Origin: JBGTFE01 sp041747435
Lineage (GTDB): Bacteria; Acidobacteriota; Blastocatellia; Pyrinomonadales; Pyrinomonadaceae
Assembly: GCA_041747435.1 (NCBI GenBank)
Contig: JBGTFE010000090.1
Coordinates: forward strand, 1 to 64,000
Reading direction: 5' to 3'
Length of the DNA: 64,000 bases
Positions 1-7,964 of the stretch are shown here, piece after piece. Numbering within the stretch: position 1 is the first letter of the stretch; every line of letters begins with the position of its first letter. A model generated the notes under the pieces. It saw nothing but the letters and a program-made list of their open reading frames with translations. It had not been told where the DNA came from and ran no database searches. The translations under genes were made by a program, and so were the position numbers.

Positions 1-1248
1 TTCGTCCGCCAGACGGCGGAACAAAAGCATCATATTCTCCGTTGTTTCAGGGTCGAGCGGCGACGTCGGCTCGTCGAGAAAAAGAAAATTCGGTTTTGTG
101 ATTAGCTCGATCCCGAGGCTCAGCCGCTTTTGCTGCCCGCCAGAAAGCTGTCGAAAAGCGTTGTCGCGCTGATCCTCAAGCCCGACGGTTTGAATTACGT
201 CGTTTACAGCTTCGTCAATCTGTCTTCCGGATGTTCCGCCGGGAAGACGCATTTTCGCGGCATAAAAAAGCGTGCGCTCGACCGACAAAGCCTCGTGCAG
301 AATGTCGCGCTGCGGCACGTAGCCGATCGAGCGGCGCAAAAGGTCGAAGTTTGTGTAAAGGTCCAGATCGTTTACAAAAACGGCGCCGCTCGTTGCCGGA
401 CGCATACCGTTAAGCGCGTCCATCAAGGTCGATTTTCCGCAGCCCGAAGCGCCCATCAAACCGACGAATTCACGCGGATAAAGCGCGATCGAGACATCCT
501 GCAAAACCGCTTTCGCGCCGTAGCTTTTGCTAACGCTAAACGCGGCGAGACGGCTCGCGCTAAGGTCCTGTTTTTTGACTTCGCGCCCGTTGACGCGCAA
601 AAGATAGCCGCCGATCGTCACCCAATCGGTTGCATTTAGAAGCCTCGGCGACTGCAAGATTTCACCATTGATAAAAGTTCCGTTGGTGCTGCCGAGATCG
701 CTGATCGCCGGCTGCGCGCTTCCGTTCTGATAATTCAACTCGGCGTGATAGCGCGAAACGCTCTGCGCTTCAAGAATGATGTCGTTATCCGCCGCGCGTC
801 CAATGCGAAGCCGCGGCGATTTATCGACGCGCAAAACGCTCACCGGATTTTCCTCGGGCGGTTGCTGGTACCCGAAAACGGTGGAATCGCCGGAAAGGGG
901 CTGAAACGGAATGGACATTTTTGAAAACTGGGACGAAACCGCCGAATCGTTTACCATTTCCGGCTGTCGAAAAGTGAATTCGACCGTTTGTCCCGCGCCA
1001 AATTCTAGCCGGTCGCCGTCGCGCAAAATACACGAATCGACCGCCTGACCGTTTACATACGTCGAGCGCTGGCTGCTCAGATTTTTTATCGCCGCTTGCC
1101 CGTTTTCCTGCACGTCGATCGCCGCCTGCAAACGCGAAACGAACGATTCGGTCAATAAAACGCGACACTGCGCCTCATCGCGCCCGACGAGGTTTTGCCC
1201 GGCGGCAAGTTCAAAGCTTCGACCATTTAATCCAATCAGCTTCGCCAT
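1..1248 (-). CDS. Double-FHA ABC transporter ATPase (3' part outside window)
   Basis: The gene reads leftward from an ATG at 1248 and leaves the window after 416 open codons, so the C-terminus is missing. Residues ~1-95 form an FHA domain (VGRDE, then QRSTYVNG) and residues ~130-215 a second, more typical one (IGRAADN, SVSRYHAEL, LGSTNGTFING); FHA domains bind phosphothreonine. From ~235 an ABC ATPase follows with Walker A GASGCGKST (~266), signature LSGGQQKR and Walker B FLFLDEPTSPLD. It resembles ABCG/ABC-2 exporter ATPases, and in such FHA-ABC proteins a fused permease commonly follows; here that part cannot be seen. The ATG lies one base after the TGA of the zinc-ribbon gene upstream, which suggests coupled translation. 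Substrate unknown. Confidence 0.9.
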   Translation of the reverse strand, partial: MAKLIGLNGRSFELAAGQNLVGRDEAQCRVLLTESFVSRLQAAIDVQENGQAAIKNLSSQRSTYVNGQAVDSCILRDGDRLEFGAGQTVEFTFRQPEMVNDSAVSSQFSKMSIPFQPLSGDSTVFGYQQPPEENPVSVLRVDKSPRLRIGRAADNDIILEAQSVSRYHAELNYQNGSAQPAISDLGSTNGTFINGEILQSPRLLNATDWVTIGGYLLRVNGREVKKQDLSASRLAAFSVSKSYGAKAVLQDVSIALYPREFVGLMGASGCGKSTLMDALNGMRPATSGAVFVNDLDLYTNFDLLRRSIGYVPQRDILHEALSVERTLFYAAKMRLPGGTSGRQIDEAVNDVIQTVGLEDQRDNAFRQLSGGQQKRLSLGIELITKPNFLFLDEPTSPLDPETTENMMLLFRRLADE

Positions 1249-1249
1249 A

Positions 1250-1990
1250 TCAACGTCTTAAGCTAAAATTTCCACCTTTGCTTTTGCCGTTCAGCGACAG
1301 GTTATTTTCCGTCAGGATGAGGTTATAGCGGTCGAGGATAACGATGTCGTACGGGTCGTTTTTTCGAACTCCTTCGAGAAAAACCCGGCGTGTTGCCGGA
1401 TCAAAAGTTCCCGTGACATATTCGGTTGCGCTCGTTCCGGTTTTGTTGACCTTCTTTGGATTATTTGTGCGCTGCAAAGTCCAAACGATCTGACCGCTCA
1501 CTCTGCCGGCGGTCTCCGCAAGTTCGACCTCGGCGGTGAAATACGTCGAGGTTTTTCCGGTCGAATTCCAATCGCCCGACCAATTGCCGCTTGGAGAAAG
1601 ATTCGAATTTACCGGTTTTGACGTGGAGACATTTGGGTTCGACAAGTTCTCCGGCGTGTTTTTGACCGGATTTGTGTTTTCGTTCGTTTTTACATTCGTC
1701 GTTTCCGATTTCTCACCTTTTTCGCCCGGCAAGAACATAAAAATCGCCAGCCCGGCAAGCGCCGTTGCCAGAATACCGATAATCAGAAAAAGCCATTTTG
1801 AAGAATCTTTTTCGGAACCTGCCGCGATGACTGCGGGGCGCGTCATTACCTGGGTCGGCGTGTCGCTTGCGGTCGGGAATATTGGCGGATTTTCGCCGGT
1901 TTCCGAGACAAGCAGCAAGGTTGTGCCGTCTTCAAGACAAAAGAAATTATCGTCAGTAAAAGTTTGATTGCAATTCGGACATTTTTTCAT
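1250..1990 (-). CDS. Zinc-ribbon single-pass membrane protein, paralog 1
   Basis: This 246-residue protein starts at MKKCPNC (ATG 1990); an upstream in-frame extension to 2059 lacks the conserved N-terminus and overlaps the neighbouring gene. Residues 4-22 are a zinc-ribbon-like motif (CPNC then FCLEDG, so Asp stands where a fourth Cys is usual). A proline/threonine linker leads to one transmembrane helix at ~66-88, then a Ser/Asn/Thr-rich linker and a C-terminal domain of ~110 residues (GDWNSTG, GQIVWTLQRT, SATEYVTG). That outer domain is clearly homologous to the one in the gene at 2803-3582. Topology is predicted to be zinc ribbon inside and C-domain outside. It is part of a four-gene leftward array that ends in the FHA-ABC ATPase. 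No function is recognised. Confidence 0.85.
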   Translation of the reverse strand: MKKCPNCNQTFTDDNFFCLEDGTTLLLVSETGENPPIFPTASDTPTQVMTRPAVIAAGSEKDSSKWLFLIIGILATALAGLAIFMFLPGEKGEKSETTNVKTNENTNPVKNTPENLSNPNVSTSKPVNSNLSPSGNWSGDWNSTGKTSTYFTAEVELAETAGRVSGQIVWTLQRTNNPKKVNKTGTSATEYVTGTFDPATRRVFLEGVRKNDPYDIVILDRYNLILTENNLSLNGKSKGGNFSLRR

Positions 1991-2004
1991 AATAGATTTT
2001 CTTA

Positions 2005-2793
2005 TCAATTTGCCCGGAGAAAAAACGGGCGCGGTTTCGAACCGTCCGGCTTTGACCACGTTCCGTTCATAGTGCCGTCAGTATTAATGCGCCCGCGATA
2101 AACGCCGGTGTTCACGCCGATGTCGCTATACTCGTTCATCTCAAACGCGCCGTTATCGTCAATATTTCCCGAAACCGAAATATCGGTCGCTGACCGGCGA
2201 CTAAATACTCTCCCGCCGAGCGACGAACCACTGCGGCGTAACTCCATGGAAATCCCGTCGTTGTCCGCGGTTCCGCTGTAAGTTCTGGTAAAGTTGCGCG
2301 AGAGAAGCGCTTCGCTCCTTTTTGAATTCCCGTCCGTCGGCATGATGTTCGCTGCCGTTATCGGTCTATTTGTCGCGGCGTCGATCGGTTCGTCGAGCGA
2401 TTTGCCGTTCGCATTTGGCGAAATGGTTGAGCTTTCCGTCGTTCTTTCATTCGCGCGATTTGAGCGGTTTAAATTGACACCGTCTTCTTTCTTGTTATCG
2501 TCACGCAAAAGTAAAAATCCGGCGCCCATCGTGATGACGATCGCGATCAGTCCGCCGATGATAAGATAAAGCCATTTTGAATTGTCCGGTGCGGCGCCGG
2601 GCATCGGAAACGCCTGCGGCGGCGCGAATATTTGCGCGGGACGCTCCACAACTTGCGTGGGCTGCTCGAGCGAAACCGAAAATCGCGACGGAGCGTGTTC
2701 GGCGACAACGTGCAGCTCGAGCGTTGTTCCGTCTTCGGTGCAAAACGCGTTGTCATCGTCAAACGTCAAATTACAATTTGGGCATCGTTTCAT
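2005..2793 (-). CDS. Zinc-ribbon single-pass membrane protein, paralog 2
   Basis: The 262-residue product begins MKRCPNCNLTFDDDNAFC, the same three-Cys plus Asp ribbon as its neighbours, followed by a proline-rich linker containing the repeated family word PTQV, a transmembrane helix at ~74-96, a charged Asn/Arg-rich linker and an ~95-residue Ser/Gly-rich outer domain (RTYSGTADNDG, GGRVFSRRS, NGTWSKPDGS). The C-terminal domain has the spacing of short beta strands and looks like a distant relative of the outer domain in paralogs 1 and 3. The stop lies 14 bases upstream of the next ATG, consistent with one operon. Function unknown. Confidence 0.83.
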   Translation of the reverse strand: MKRCPNCNLTFDDDNAFCTEDGTTLELHVVAEHAPSRFSVSLEQPTQVVERPAQIFAPPQAFPMPGAAPDNSKWLYLIIGGLIAIVITMGAGFLLLRDDNKKEDGVNLNRSNRANERTTESSTISPNANGKSLDEPIDAATNRPITAANIMPTDGNSKRSEALLSRNFTRTYSGTADNDGISMELRRSGSSLGGRVFSRRSATDISVSGNIDDNGAFEMNEYSDIGVNTGVYRGRINTDGTMNGTWSKPDGSKPRPFFLRAN

Positions 2794-2802
2794 ATTCTTG
2801 AA

Positions 2803-3582
2803 TTAACGGCTCAAAATTACTTTTCCGTCCCATTTTCCGCCGTTTCGAGCCGCGCCGTTGAGAGTGCGATTTCCCGGCGAAAACGTGAGACGATAGTCGT
2901 CCGTCATTACCAAAACATCGTTCGGATCGTTTTTGCTGTAGCCCTTTAGCGATAAGCTTTGTGTTGCCGGGTTGTATTGACCGCTCACGTATTCGGTCGC
3001 GCTCATTCCGACCTTGCTCATCTTTTCCGGGCGCCGCGTGCGCCTCATAGTCCACTCGATCTGTCCCTGAATTTTTCCGCCGCCGTTGTCCGTCAAGGTT
3101 ACATTAAGCGTAAAATACGCTCCGGAAGGCGAGGACCAATCACCCGTCCATCTGCCTCCCGGATTCGCGTCGGTGCTAGTCGGGACTGCGTCGTTCAAGG
3201 GCTTGGAAACGTCAGCCTGTTTTGATTCCGCCGGTGTAGGACTTCCCTGCGAATACGCCTGACCCGAATCACGGAATGAGTTGGTTTCGCTTTTGGAATT
3301 TTCCGAAGAACCGGAATCGTTTGGCAAGAGCATAAAAACCACCATCGCCGCCAGCGCGACACCCATCGCGCCTATGATGACATAAAAAAGTTTGTTGTCA
3401 GATCGATTTTGCGGCGTATTTGCCGGCGGTGTCGGAACAAAGACCGTCGGTGATTCGCTCGATGAAAACAGGACGGTCGGTTCCTGATTGCCCGGCACGA
3501 TCGGCACAAGCGTCGCGCCGTCGTTTACACAAAAAACTTCGTCGGTCGTGAAAATCTGGTTACAATTCGGACATTTGTTCAT
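2803..3582 (-). CDS. Zinc-ribbon single-pass membrane protein, paralog 3
   Basis: The ATG at 3582 (MNKCPNCNQIF) is preferred to an in-frame TTG two codons upstream. The 259-residue protein has the ribbon at 4-22 (FCVNDG), a linker with PTVF words, a transmembrane helix at ~65-87, a low-complexity Ser/Asn linker and a C-terminal domain (TGDWSSPSG, GQIEWTMRRTRRP, SATEYVSGQYNPATQ) that matches paralog 1 along its whole length. It is likely a tandem duplication product of the same ancestral gene. Only 9 bases separate its stop from the next start. No enzymatic motif is visible; a sensing or envelope-associated role is only a guess. Confidence 0.83.
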   Translation of the reverse strand: MNKCPNCNQIFTTDEVFCVNDGATLVPIVPGNQEPTVLFSSSESPTVFVPTPPANTPQNRSDNKLFYVIIGAMGVALAAMVVFMLLPNDSGSSENSKSETNSFRDSGQAYSQGSPTPAESKQADVSKPLNDAVPTSTDANPGGRWTGDWSSPSGAYFTLNVTLTDNGGGKIQGQIEWTMRRTRRPEKMSKVGMSATEYVSGQYNPATQSLSLKGYSKNDPNDVLVMTDDYRLTFSPGNRTLNGAARNGGKWDGKVILSR

Positions 3583-3597
3583 AGTCAAATAAGGTTT

Positions 3598-4338
3598 TCA
3601 CAAACAAATTTGTGCGGTTTTCATCTCCTCAAAAATAATTTTGGCGCCGTCCCGGAACATTTTGATATGCACCTCCTTATTCCCTTCGTCGCAATAATTT
3701 ACCGAACGAAACCTTTGAAAAAACTGGGCAACCGCCGTATCATTTTCAATCTTAATTTGCGTTTGAATTACTTCTACATCGATCGTATTTACTAACATCT
3801 TCCGCCGGTCTGACATCCACTGCGCGTATGTATATTGCTTGCGTGCGCCTTCATTCGTTCGTTTTATACCCAAAAATTGCTGCGGTGAGTAACATGCGCT
3901 GTAAGACGCGAAATTTTTTCCGTCCTGCGCGCGCTCCCAGCGATCGAGCAAATTCTTAGCGTCTTTTTCAGTAATAGTTAGGTTCGGCACCGGTGTTTTT
4001 TCCCCTGCGGAAATCGAATTCGGAGAAGTCTCCGCTAGCGGCGAGGGCCGCGCGGTGTTGGATATTTCGTTTGTTTTTTTCTCGTCTTTTGTGTCCGACA
4101 TCAGAAAAAACACGATTGCCGAAAGTCCGATTATTACGACCGCCATCGCGCCCAGGATCATGTGGAAATTTCTATTCGACTCGCTGTTCGGCGCGGATTT
4201 CGGCGGGAACGACGCCAAAACCTGAGTCGGCGTGTCACTTCCGAACGGTGCATCAGCAGCCTCTAAAACCGTTCCATCGTTTAGACAAAACCCATAATCG
4301 TCGCTAAAGGATTGATGACAGTTGGGACAACTTTTCAT
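3598..4338 (-). CDS. Zinc-ribbon membrane protein with NTF2/SnoaL-like outer domain, paralog 4
   Basis: The start is placed at MKSCPNCHQSF (ATG 4338); the longer frame to 4434 adds 32 residues without family resemblance. The 246-residue protein has the ribbon (FCLNDG), the PTQV linker word and a transmembrane helix at ~58-80. The outer domain differs from paralogs 1-3: residues ~125-246 (LLDRWERAQDGKNFASYSA, YTYAQWMSDRRKML, AVAQFFQRFRS) have the pattern of a cone-shaped NTF2/SnoaL-like fold, a small ligand-binding or enzyme scaffold. It is the first gene of the leftward array and faces the rightward gene at 4558 across a 219-base shared upstream region. Confidence 0.83.
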   Translation of the reverse strand: MKSCPNCHQSFSDDYGFCLNDGTVLEAADAPFGSDTPTQVLASFPPKSAPNSESNRNFHMILGAMAVVIIGLSAIVFFLMSDTKDEKKTNEISNTARPSPLAETSPNSISAGEKTPVPNLTITEKDAKNLLDRWERAQDGKNFASYSACYSPQQFLGIKRTNEGARKQYTYAQWMSDRRKMLVNTIDVEVIQTQIKIENDTAVAQFFQRFRSVNYCDEGNKEVHIKMFRDGAKIIFEEMKTAQICL

Positions 4339-4428
4339 TTGGGTAAAATTTTTCGTTTTCGCCTTAACCAAGACGAAAATCTTTGCGTCTGAAACGATTT
4401 TAAATAGGTAAACATCGTTCGGCGTACT

Positions 4429-4456
4429 TTGCAATTGCGAAAAAATCGCTTATAAC
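4429..4456 (+). promoter_or_regulatory. Possible promoter of the zinc-ribbon TPR gene
   Basis: TTGCAA at 4429-4434 and TATAAC at 4451-4456 are 16 bases apart, about 100 bases ahead of the ATG at 4558. Both boxes match sigma-70 consensus only partly. It overlaps the divergent leader of the leftward array. Confidence 0.35.
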
Positions 4457-4479
4457 TTGTAACTAATTATTAGAGTGAG

Positions 4480-4508
4480 ATTCTAGCAAAAAAATCTTTC
4501 GCGGGAAA
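4480..4508 (-). promoter_or_regulatory. Possible promoter of the leftward zinc-ribbon array
   Basis: On the minus strand a TAGAAT box (4485-4480), preceded by TGC as in an extended -10, lies 17 bases downstream of TTTCCC (4508-4503), about 140 bases ahead of the ATG at 4338. The -35 match is weak, so this is a suggestion only. Confidence 0.3.
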
Positions 4509-4557
4509 GGTTTTTCCGGCTTTTTCGAAATTTTACGCCAAATTGAGAGGGAGAATT

Positions 4558-5742
4558 ATGAAATTCTGTCCACAGTGCCACAGTTCTTATAGCGAGGATC
4601 AGGTATTTTGCTTTAACGACGGCGCGCAACTTCGGAACGACGAGGTTGAACAAGAAACCGTTGTTCAAAAAAAGGTTAGCTTTGGTCAGGAAACAGTCGC
4701 CTTACCAAATACCGTTTCGGCTGGCGGAGATTTTACGCCGGAAGGCGTGCAGCCCTCCGAACCTTTTATGTTTTCGCCACAAAAAAATCGGGAACATGTT
4801 TTTAGCCCGACGGACGTTTTTCAAACTCCAAACTTTATTCCGCCGCCAAGTGGACAAAATATTTCCGCCGGGAAATCGAATAGAAATTTATTTCTCATTA
4901 TTGGAGCATTACTCGGCGCATTGATCATCGGCGCGGTTGGCTTGACCGCTTTTCGTCCAAACTCGCTCGAGAAAAAACTTGATAAAGCCATAAGTGCCAA
5001 CCGATTGTTTGAACCCGAAGGTGACAACGCCTATGAACTTTATCGTCAATTAAAAAACGACGGCGCCGATTCGGGCGTTTTGAAGAAGTACGAAGACAGG
5101 GTTTTTCCTATGCTTACCGAAACCACGACGGAGATTTTTAATAGCGTTACCGATCCGGCGGCTGCCGATCATAATCTCAGCGAATGGCAATTGGCGGCGA
5201 AAAGGTTTGAATGGGCGAGCGAGATTCGACCACAGGACGGACAGCTAGCGGCAAAGGCGGCTTACGCGAAAGGTCGCGTAAATTACTTGACCGAAAATAG
5301 ACAAGCCGCTCTCGATGACTGGAAAAAAGCGGCGGATCTGGATAAGAAATGGGCGCTGCCGTTAAACGGCATCGGCTTGGTTTACAATGAATTTAAGAAT
5401 TATGATGCCGCGCGAACCTGGCTCCGGAAAGCGATCGATATCGAGCCGACATGGGCGATTCCGTATAATAATTTTGGCACTTCGTTTTATTATCAAAAAC
5501 GCTACTCGGAGTCGGTCGAGTATTATCGGAAAGCTGCCGAGTTATCGCCGCGCTGGGCGCGACCGCGCGCCTGGCTCGGAAGCGTTGCGAAAGAAATGCG
5601 CGATTATTCGACTTGCGCCGAAGAACTAGGAAAGGTTTTCGCGCCCGATGCGATTGGAACTGCATCAATGGAACTGGACAAAATTCGCAAGGTTAAAGTT
5701 GAGTGCGAAAACCAGGCTGCAGTTTATTCTTATGGATATTAA
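4558..5742 (+). CDS. Zinc-ribbon membrane protein with TPR domain
   Basis: The start at MKFCPQCHSSY (4558) is supported by a GAGAGGGAG ribosome-binding site just upstream. The 394-residue protein has the family ribbon (FCFNDG), a long linker, a transmembrane helix at ~111-131 and, from ~225 to 370, at least three tetratricopeptide repeats (GRVNYLTENRQAALDDWKKA; GLVYNEFKNYDAARTWLRKA; GTSFYYQKRYSESVEYYRKA). TPRs mediate protein-protein contacts. The combination of an inner ribbon with an outer TPR domain fits a scaffold or adaptor, which is inference. It is divergent from the four-gene array and probably functionally linked to it. Confidence 0.87.
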   Translation: MKFCPQCHSSYSEDQVFCFNDGAQLRNDEVEQETVVQKKVSFGQETVALPNTVSAGGDFTPEGVQPSEPFMFSPQKNREHVFSPTDVFQTPNFIPPPSGQNISAGKSNRNLFLIIGALLGALIIGAVGLTAFRPNSLEKKLDKAISANRLFEPEGDNAYELYRQLKNDGADSGVLKKYEDRVFPMLTETTTEIFNSVTDPAAADHNLSEWQLAAKRFEWASEIRPQDGQLAAKAAYAKGRVNYLTENRQAALDDWKKAADLDKKWALPLNGIGLVYNEFKNYDAARTWLRKAIDIEPTWAIPYNNFGTSFYYQKRYSESVEYYRKAAELSPRWARPRAWLGSVAKEMRDYSTCAEELGKVFAPDAIGTASMELDKIRKVKVECENQAAVYSYGY

Positions 5743-5771
5743 TTTCCATTTTTTCAACAACCGCTTATAAT
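5743..5771 (+). promoter_or_regulatory. Promoter candidate for the zinc-ribbon SH3 gene
   Basis: A perfect TATAAT at 5766-5771 lies 17 bases after TTTCCA (5743-5748). The predicted transcript would begin near 5779, leaving a leader of ~57 bases before the ATG at 5836. Confidence 0.5.
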
Positions 5772-5835
5772 GGCAACATAAACTAAAAAGCTGTCAAATT
5801 TGGTGAACTACCCGCCATATAAGCGAGGCAAAAAT

Positions 5836-6957
5836 ATGATTTGTCCCAATTGTCAGACATTTAACCAATCGGAAAACGTATTTTGCGTAAACTGCGGAAC
5901 GACCGTTTCGCAAGCCGCTGATCTGCCGCCGACGCAGTTTTTCCAAAGTCCGAAGGCGACAACAGATCAAGCGCCTTTGAAATCGGAAGAAACAGCCGTG
6001 TTGCCGGTCAATCAATTCGACCCTTCCATGGCGAATTTTACTCCATCCGTTCCGCATTCTGCGATACGGCAACCGAGTAAAAACAAAAAACTATTTCTCC
6101 TGATCGGTGCGGCTGCGGGCTTGTTTTTGCTGATCGGGATCATCGTTTTTTTTGTTTTGGTCAAGAATCCTACGGGCACGGAAACTTTGCCCGAACACCT
6201 CGGAATGTTTATTCAAAGCCCAGGCAAAGATAAAATTACGGAAATCAGAAAACAGGATTTCGCGAGCGCGGTGGAAGGTGCGGACAAGCTGCTCAATAAC
6301 GACGGCTTGACCATCGCCGAGGAAAATCCGAATTTGATCCTGTATTCTGACGGTAAAGACGTTCCCTTAAACGATCTGAGGCTGATCCGGCTCGATACAA
6401 TAAAACCGGACGGAAATCTCAAACAGCTCGATTTTCAAGCCGCTCCCGTCGAAAATAAAACGGAAATGAAGCGAATCCGAATTCCCGGAGGAATAGCCGT
6501 CGGAAAATACGCGTTCGCCATTTTAGATGGGCATTTGGATGACGGAAAACATAAATTTTGGGCGTTCGAGGTGAAAAATTCGGCAAAATCGAACAGCGAT
6601 GCCGACATGAAATCGACGACTGTTTCGATCAAACCACAGCAAAACACAAAAAGCTCGGAAACTTCAACCAATCCGACGAATACCGCGACACAGCCTTCTG
6701 CGCCGATTGCGCCACCGCCCGGGGCAACGATTCGCTATGTCTCAACTACAGACGTAATCTTCAGGAGCGGACCGAGCCAATCCGCAAGCGCGCGCGGAAA
6801 ACTCTCAGCAGGACAAAAAGTCTACGTCCTCGGATATTCATCCAACTACGAATACTTTCAAAGTAAAAAAACGGGACAAAGTTTTAACTCCAACTATGCG
6901 GAAGTGCAGACGGAAAATGGGCGAAGAGGCTGGGTCTACGCGGCTTTTTTGAGATAA
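5836..6957 (+). CDS. Zinc-ribbon membrane protein with C-terminal bacterial SH3 domain
   Basis: The start is MICPNCQTFNQ at 5836 with GCGAGG upstream; an in-frame extension to 5800 is ignored. This 373-residue member has a complete four-Cys ribbon (CPNC...FCVNCG), a long disordered linker with PPTQFF, a transmembrane helix at ~86-109, a central domain of ~160 residues without recognised motif, an Asn/Thr/Pro-rich linker and a C-terminal SH3b-type domain (VIFRSGPSQSASARGKL, then GRRGWVYAAFL). SH3b domains in exported proteins usually bind cell-wall material or ligands. It is followed after 17 bases by the peptidase lipoprotein gene, so the two may be co-transcribed. Confidence 0.85.
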   Translation: MICPNCQTFNQSENVFCVNCGTTVSQAADLPPTQFFQSPKATTDQAPLKSEETAVLPVNQFDPSMANFTPSVPHSAIRQPSKNKKLFLLIGAAAGLFLLIGIIVFFVLVKNPTGTETLPEHLGMFIQSPGKDKITEIRKQDFASAVEGADKLLNNDGLTIAEENPNLILYSDGKDVPLNDLRLIRLDTIKPDGNLKQLDFQAAPVENKTEMKRIRIPGGIAVGKYAFAILDGHLDDGKHKFWAFEVKNSAKSNSDADMKSTTVSIKPQQNTKSSETSTNPTNTATQPSAPIAPPPGATIRYVSTTDVIFRSGPSQSASARGKLSAGQKVYVLGYSSNYEYFQSKKTGQSFNSNYAEVQTENGRRGWVYAAFLR

Positions 6958-6974
6958 TTAAGGAACTATCAACG

Positions 6975-7841
6975 ATGCCGAAAAAACGTTCTTTCATGTT
7001 TTTCTTAACAATATTTGGATTTGTCTTACTCACGATCTTGCCGGGTTGTTCCAAGAAGGACAATTGGGAAACATATTCGGCGGATAAATCAGATAGCGGA
7101 AACAGCGAGTTCGACAAAAATCTCGCGAAAGACTTTAAGCTGCCGACGGATGAAGTCGGAAAAAGGCTTTTGAAAGAATATGGCGCGATTTTTGTCGCGC
7201 GGGGCGGCGTGACTCCGCCGAATACGGTCATTTTTAAAGATGAAGCGGCGGTCGCCGCGTTTCAGTCGTCGCTTTCAAAGTCTTCAGGAAGGATCGGAAA
7301 TTTTTCGCTCGAGCTGCAATCGCCGGCGTTTGAGGCGTTGAACAAAGCAATTTCAGAAGCCAAACAGAGCAATCTAACGATATCACCGCGTGCCGCGGAT
7401 TCAGCGGGAAGAAACTATCGCGAGACCGTTAAGCTGTGGGCAAGTCGCGTCGACCCGGGACTTGCTCATTGGGTTTCGCAAGGCAGGATTCAACAGTCCG
7501 AAGCCGATCGGATAACAGCACTTTCTCCTTTTGAACAGGTCTCCGAGATATTAACGTTAGAAGATAAGGGAATGTATTTCAGCCGGGATTTGTCAAAATC
7601 GATAATTTATTCGGTTGCACCGCCTGGCACTTCACAGCATTTATCATTGCTCGCATTGGACATCAACGAGCACGAAAATATTAAAATAAGAAACATTTTG
7701 TCGAGACACGGATGGTATCAAACGGTGCGCTCGGATTTACCGCACTTCACTTTTCTTGGAGTTAACGAAGACGAGCTTTCGAATCTCGGGTTAAAAAAAG
7801 TATCTGAAGGGGACAGAATTGTTTGGATCCCAAAGCTTTAG
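6975..7841 (+). CDS. M15-family D-Ala-D-Ala carboxypeptidase-like lipoprotein
   Basis: The 288-residue protein has an N-terminal helix and a lipobox (LTILPGC, Cys ~25), so it should be an exported lipoprotein. Its C-terminal half contains the M15 zinc signature: PPGTSQHLSLLALDIN supplies a His and an Asp ligand and SDLPHFTFLG the second His. The catalytic acid, normally Glu three residues before that His, is Asp here, so activity is likely but not certain. VanY-type enzymes of this family trim the terminal D-Ala of peptidoglycan stem peptides. Residues ~30-150 are an extra N-terminal region. Being next to the SH3-containing membrane protein fits a cell-wall role. Confidence 0.75.
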   Translation: MPKKRSFMFFLTIFGFVLLTILPGCSKKDNWETYSADKSDSGNSEFDKNLAKDFKLPTDEVGKRLLKEYGAIFVARGGVTPPNTVIFKDEAAVAAFQSSLSKSSGRIGNFSLELQSPAFEALNKAISEAKQSNLTISPRAADSAGRNYRETVKLWASRVDPGLAHWVSQGRIQQSEADRITALSPFEQVSEILTLEDKGMYFSRDLSKSIIYSVAPPGTSQHLSLLALDINEHENIKIRNILSRHGWYQTVRSDLPHFTFLGVNEDELSNLGLKKVSEGDRIVWIPKL

Positions 7842-7964
7842 AAAACGATCTGTGCCTTGGTCTCAGGCTTATCAAATACTCAAATCCGACGGCAGCTTAG
7901 AAACTTCAAAACAGACAGAAGGTAGGGAGACTCATACATCCCTCGCTGCATTCGCATAAAATAA

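Noticed and set aside
130..639. Plus-strand 169-codon frame at the left edge
   Set aside because: It is the antisense of the FHA-ABC ATPase, whose minus-strand frame shows complete FHA and Walker motifs.
3583..3588. TTG start for zinc-ribbon paralog 3
   Set aside because: The ATG two codons later fits the conserved Met-x-x-Cys-Pro start of all paralogs.
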